Source: Frankiaceae bacterium
Lineage (GTDB): Bacteria > Actinomycetota > Actinomycetes > JAFAQI01
Direction of reading: 5' to 3'
DNA: 8,630 bases
Assembly: GCA_030840545.1 (NCBI GenBank)
Contig: JAVEEH010000163.1
Span: 1-8,630, forward strand
The number at the start of each line of letters is the position of its first letter. Positions within the stretch are counted from its first letter, which is position 1. The position numbers and the translations under genes were made by a program. Below the pieces are notes generated by a model. It had not been told where the DNA came from. It made no database searches and worked only from the letters and a program-made list of their open reading frames with translations. Shown here piece by piece: positions 6,075-8,630 of the stretch.

Positions 6075-6080
6075 TAACGT
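6075..6080 (+). promoter_or_regulatory. Candidate -10 box (TAACGT) for nfo, leaderless spacing
   Basis: TAACGT lies 7 nt before the GTG at 6088 with no ribosome site between, the same geometry as the TAGACT box before the kinase mini-ORF. The following CGGCGC is also shared between the two sites. No good -35 is visible at 16-19 nt; a TTGACG at 6042-6047 is too far (27 nt). Transcription would begin at or next to the start codon. Confidence 0.45.
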
Positions 6081-6087
6081 CGGCGCA

Positions 6088-6951
6088 GTGCCGCCCCGCA
6101 AGCCTTCTCCCGTGGGAGCGCACGTCTTCGTAGCCGGTGGTCTGTCCGCGGTCGGGTTGCCCTATGCCCGGCGCATCGGCGCCGAAGCGATCCAGGTCTT
6201 CGTGTCCAACCCGCGCGGGTGGGCGCCGTCGGCCGGTGACGCGCGCGCCGACGAGGCGTTCCGTGCCTCGTGCGCCGAGGCCAAGATGCCGGTCTTCGTG
6301 CACGCGCCCTACCTGATCAACTTCGGCTCGCCGACCGAGACGACGCGCGAGCGATCCGCCGCTTCGGTGCAGCACTCGCTGGCTCGTGGCCGGCGCATCG
6401 GTGCGCGCGGCGTTGTCGTGCATGCCGGGTCGGCGGTGGACGAGGGCCAGCACGACGTGGCGCTCAAGGTCATGCGCGAGCTCGTGCTGCCCGTGCTCGA
6501 CAGCCTCGGCGCCGACGACCCGACGCTGCTGATCGAGCCGACCGCCGGCGGGGGCAAGCCACTGGCCGCAACGGTCGAGGATCTCGAGCCACTGTTCGCT
6601 GCTCTCGATCACCACCCGCGGCTCGGTGTCTGCCTGGACACCTGTCACGCGTTCGCCGCCGGCCACGATCTCGCCACCCCCGGCGGCGTACGACGCACGC
6701 TCAACCGGCTCGTCCGCATCGTCGGTCGCGGGCGGCTGCAGCTCATCCACGCCAACGACTCGAAGGACCCGGTCGGGTCCGGCCGCGACCGGCACGCCAA
6801 CATCGGCGCCGGAATGATCGGCACCGAGCCGTTCGGTGAGCTGTTCCGGCACCCGGCCACCCGTGGCGTCCCCGTGGTCATCGAGACCGCCGGTGACGTC
6901 GAGACGCACAGCCGCGACCTCGCGACGCTGCGGTCTCTGCGCGACCGATGA
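6088..6951 (+). CDS. nfo: Endonuclease IV (AP endonuclease, Zn-dependent)
   Basis: 287 aa from GTG 6088, close to the 285 aa of E. coli Nfo. It cleaves DNA 5' to abasic sites and clears blocked 3' ends in base excision repair. All nine residues expected to bind the three zinc ions are present in family context: His72 (FVHAPY), His112 (VVVHAGS), Glu150 (LIEPTAG), Asp184 and His187 (LDTCHAFAAGHD), His221 (IHANDSKD), Asp234 and His236 (RDRHANIG), and Glu266 (VIET). The order and spacing follow those of E. coli. The N-terminal GAHV and QVFVSNPRGW are also typical. The start has no ribosome site but lies 7 nt after a TAACGT box, so leaderless translation is likely. Its stop overlaps the next gene's ATG (ATGA), forming a two-gene operon. 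Confidence 0.95.
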   Translation: MPPRKPSPVGAHVFVAGGLSAVGLPYARRIGAEAIQVFVSNPRGWAPSAGDARADEAFRASCAEAKMPVFVHAPYLINFGSPTETTRERSAASVQHSLARGRRIGARGVVVHAGSAVDEGQHDVALKVMRELVLPVLDSLGADDPTLLIEPTAGGGKPLAATVEDLEPLFAALDHHPRLGVCLDTCHAFAAGHDLATPGGVRRTLNRLVRIVGRGRLQLIHANDSKDPVGSGRDRHANIGAGMIGTEPFGELFRHPATRGVPVVIETAGDVETHSRDLATLRSLRDR

Positions 6952-7847
6952 GCGAGCCGCGCAGGCTCTCCCCCGCAGCGATCGCGACGGTGGCACTCGT
7001 CGCCGTGACGGCGGTGTGGGGGTCGACGTTCGTCGTCGTGAAGGACGCCGTCGAGCGGATGCCGGTGATGGACTTCCTGGCCTGGCGGTTCGCGATCGCG
7101 GCGATCGCGATGGCGCTGGTCCGACCGTCGGCGCTGCGAAAGCTGACTCCGACCGCACGCAGGCACGGCGTCGTGCTGGGGTTGGCCCTGGCCGCCGGCT
7201 ATGTCGCGCAGACGTTCGGGCTGCAACGCACTCCGGCCACCGTCTCGGGTTTCATCACCGGGCTGTTCCTCGTCTTCACCCCGCTGTGCGCCGGGGTGTT
7301 GCTGCGGCGACGGATCGGCGGCGCGGCGTGGCTGGGGGTGACCGTGGCAGCGGCGGGCTTGGCATTGCTATCACTGCACGGGCTGTCAGTCGGGTCCGGT
7401 GAAGCCATCACACTGCTGTGTGCCCTGGCCTTCGCGTTGCACATCGTCGGGCTCGGCGAGTGGTCGACACCACGCGACGCCTATGGGCTCGCCGTCGTCC
7501 AGCTCGCGACCGTGGCCGTCGTGTCGATCGTCGTGGCCGCGCCGGACTCGTTGCGACCACCGCCGGACGCCGGTGTCTGGGGCGCGGTCCTGCTCACTGC
7601 GCTTGCGGCGACGGCGGTCGGCTTCTTCGTCCAGACCTGGGCCCAGGCGCATCTGGCGCCTACCCGCGCTGCCGTCGTCATGACGATGGAACCGGTCTTT
7701 GCCGGGGTGTTCGGCGTGGCTGTCGGCGGTGACCGGCTGACGGTGCGCACTGTGGCCGGGGCGCTGCTCGTGCTCGCGGCGATCTTCCTCGTCGAGCTCG
7801 GGCCGAGGCACGGCGCGGACGCGACGGTCGAACGCCTCGAGGTCTGA
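6948..7847 (+). CDS. EamA/DMT family transporter (10 predicted membrane helices)
   Basis: 299 aa. Two tandem EamA repeats (about 12-145 and 150-285) give about ten hydrophobic helices. Family marks are AVWGSTFVVVKDAV near the start of repeat 1, LAWRFAIAA in helix 2, and MEPVFAGVFGVAVGGDRLT in repeat 2, which matches the typical EPVxAxLxGxxxxGE segment. Members export metabolites such as amino acids or their analogues from the cytoplasm; this substrate cannot be predicted. The ATG at 6948 overlaps the nfo TGA at 6949-6951, so translation is probably coupled to nfo. There is no functional link to DNA repair that I can name. The C-terminal tail (about 15 residues) is hydrophilic. Confidence 0.9.
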   Translation: MSEPRRLSPAAIATVALVAVTAVWGSTFVVVKDAVERMPVMDFLAWRFAIAAIAMALVRPSALRKLTPTARRHGVVLGLALAAGYVAQTFGLQRTPATVSGFITGLFLVFTPLCAGVLLRRRIGGAAWLGVTVAAAGLALLSLHGLSVGSGEAITLLCALAFALHIVGLGEWSTPRDAYGLAVVQLATVAVVSIVVAAPDSLRPPPDAGVWGAVLLTALAATAVGFFVQTWAQAHLAPTRAAVVMTMEPVFAGVFGVAVGGDRLTVRTVAGALLVLAAIFLVELGPRHGADATVERLEV

Positions 7848-7860
7848 CCCGCTGTGACGT

Positions 7861-7884
7861 TCGCCTCTGGGCGACCGGTGTCGC
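7861..7884 (+). other. Two overlapping small hairpins in the aroF leader
   Basis: TCGCC-TCTG-GGCGA (7861-7874) and GCGAC-CGGT-GTCGC (7871-7884) each form a 5-bp stem with a 4-nt loop and share GCGA (7871-7874), so only one can form at a time. The region lies in the 61 nt between the transporter stop and the aroF ATG. Stems this short occur by chance in GC-rich DNA. Confidence 0.25.
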
Positions 7885-7908
7885 ATTTGGCCGTGAAACA
7901 CTCGAGGC

Positions 7909-8630
7909 ATGGTCGTGGTGATGGCGCCGGAGGCGACGGCAGAGGAGCTCGACGCCGTCGTCCGCACGGTGCAGGACGCCGGCGGCTCGGCGTTCGTCAG
8001 CCGCGGCGTGCATCGCACGATCGTCGGGCTGGTCGGCGACGTCGAGCAGTTCGAGACGCTCAACCTGCGCGCGTTCCCGGGTGTGATCGAGGTCGTCCGC
8101 ATCTCTGCGCCCTACAAGCTGGTGAGCCGGGAGAACCATCCGGCGATGTCGACGGTAACGGTGCGCGGGGTGCCGATCGGGCCGGAGACGTTCACGCTGA
8201 TCGCCGGTCCGTGTGCGGTGGAGACGCCGGAGCAGACGCTCGCGGCCGCCCGGATGGCGAAGGCTGCTGGTGCGGCGCTGCTGCGTGGTGGCGCCTACAA
8301 GCCGCGCACCTCGCCGTATGCGTTCCAGGGTCTCGGTGAGAAGGGTCTACGAATCCTCGCCGAGGTGCGCGACGAGGTCGGGCTGCCGGTTGTCACCGAG
8401 ATCGTCGACGCGCACGACGTCGACACGGTCGCCTCCTACGCCGACATGCTGCAGGTCGGCACTCGCAACATGCAGAACTTCGGGCTGCTGCAGGCGGTCG
8501 GCTCGGCCGGCAAACCGGTGATGCTCAAGCGCGGCATGAACGCCACCATCGAGGAGTGGCTGATGGCAGCGGAGTATGTCGCGCAACGCGGCAACCTCGA
8601 CATCGTGCTGTGCGAGCGCGGCATCCGCAC
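7909..8630 (+). CDS. aroF: DAHP synthase, type I-beta (AroF/KDO8P-synthase-like), 3' end outside window
   Basis: 240 codons are present; about 105 more are expected, as the Thermotoga maritima homologue has 338 residues. The enzyme condenses phosphoenolpyruvate and erythrose-4-phosphate, the first step of the shikimate pathway. Residues 1-70 form the ferredoxin/ACT-like regulatory domain of this subfamily (MVVVMAPEATAEELDAVV, then GVHRTIVGLVGD, then APYKLVSRENHP), the part used for tyrosine/phenylalanine feedback in characterised members. The TIM barrel begins at FTLIAGPCAVE with the metal-binding Cys102, then RGGAYKPRTSPY with Lys131 and Arg133, QVGTRNMQNF, and MLKRG with Lys207. The remaining metal ligands lie beyond the edge. 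ATG 7909 fits the family N-terminus better than ATG 7921. No strong ribosome site is seen; a weak AACACT box 6 nt upstream could indicate a leaderless start. This is not the type II enzyme (M. tuberculosis AroG). Confidence 0.93.
   Translation, partial: MVVVMAPEATAEELDAVVRTVQDAGGSAFVSRGVHRTIVGLVGDVEQFETLNLRAFPGVIEVVRISAPYKLVSRENHPAMSTVTVRGVPIGPETFTLIAGPCAVETPEQTLAAARMAKAAGAALLRGGAYKPRTSPYAFQGLGEKGLRILAEVRDEVGLPVVTEIVDAHDVDTVASYADMLQVGTRNMQNFGLLQAVGSAGKPVMLKRGMNATIEEWLMAAEYVAQRGNLDIVLCERGIR

Noticed and set aside
4033..7158. 1041-codon open frame on the minus strand, antisense to the kinase and nfo
   Set aside because: It is low-complexity Arg/Gly/Asp/Val-rich sequence without recognisable domains, it covers two well-identified genes on the other strand, and long open antisense frames are expected in GC-rich coding DNA.
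7678..8139. Minus-strand open frame opposite the transporter end and the aroF start
   Set aside because: The plus strand there matches the DAHP synthase N-terminal domain residue by residue; the minus-strand product shows no domain.
7901..8630. aroF-kinase proximity as proof of orthology to the M. tuberculosis pknL-aroG locus
   Set aside because: The DAHP synthase here is type I-beta, not type II like AroG, and the kinase has PASTA repeats that PknL of M. tuberculosis lacks, so the resemblance is positional only.

Overview
The window is high-GC DNA (roughly 70% by eye) with the gene style of an actinobacterium. The main pointers are strong third-position G/C bias, a PASTA-type Ser/Thr kinase, a LysM lytic transglycosylase, actinobacterial TANNNT -10 boxes placed 6-7 nt from start codons, and many GTG starts. 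Genus cannot be fixed from sequence alone. It looks like chromosomal core or near-core DNA. I see no transposase, phage gene, CRISPR array, tRNA or rRNA.

Layout: (1) 1-1054, minus: a 5'-complete, 3'-truncated oxidoreductase in which a ThuA-like domain precedes a Gfo/Idh/MocA Rossmann domain. (2) 1135-2010, plus, divergent from it: a membrane DUF2231 domain fused to a Rieske [2Fe-2S] domain. (3) 2011-3006 (or 3066), minus: a D-2-hydroxyacid dehydrogenase whose stop codon directly abuts that of the Rieske gene. (4) 3141-4019, plus: a secreted two-LysM lytic transglycosylase. (5) 4099-5976, plus: a membrane Ser/Thr kinase with four PASTA repeats. (6) 5988-6029: a strong bipartite inverted repeat. 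(7) 6088-6951 and 6948-7847, plus: endonuclease IV (nfo) and an EamA/DMT transporter coupled by an ATGA overlap. (8) 7909-end, plus: a type I-beta DAHP synthase (aroF-like), cut by the window edge.

The transglycosylase and PASTA kinase form a cell-wall pair: one cuts peptidoglycan, the other belongs to a receptor family that binds muropeptides or lipid II. The other genes are ordinary metabolism, transport and DNA repair.

The most unusual structure is in front of the kinase. Three ATGs sit exactly 26 nt apart in an imperfect tandem repeat. The first two open 8-codon mini-ORFs (MDALQMGA and MDALLVRA), each ending in TGA that overlaps the next ATG as TGATG; the third ATG is the kinase start. 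There is no Shine-Dalgarno sequence, and a TAGACT -10 box lies 7 nt before the first ATG. This suggests a leaderless mRNA feeding a chain of translational re-initiation. The nfo start has nearly the same -10/start arrangement. I found no clearly new multi-gene system; this leader is the best candidate for something undescribed.
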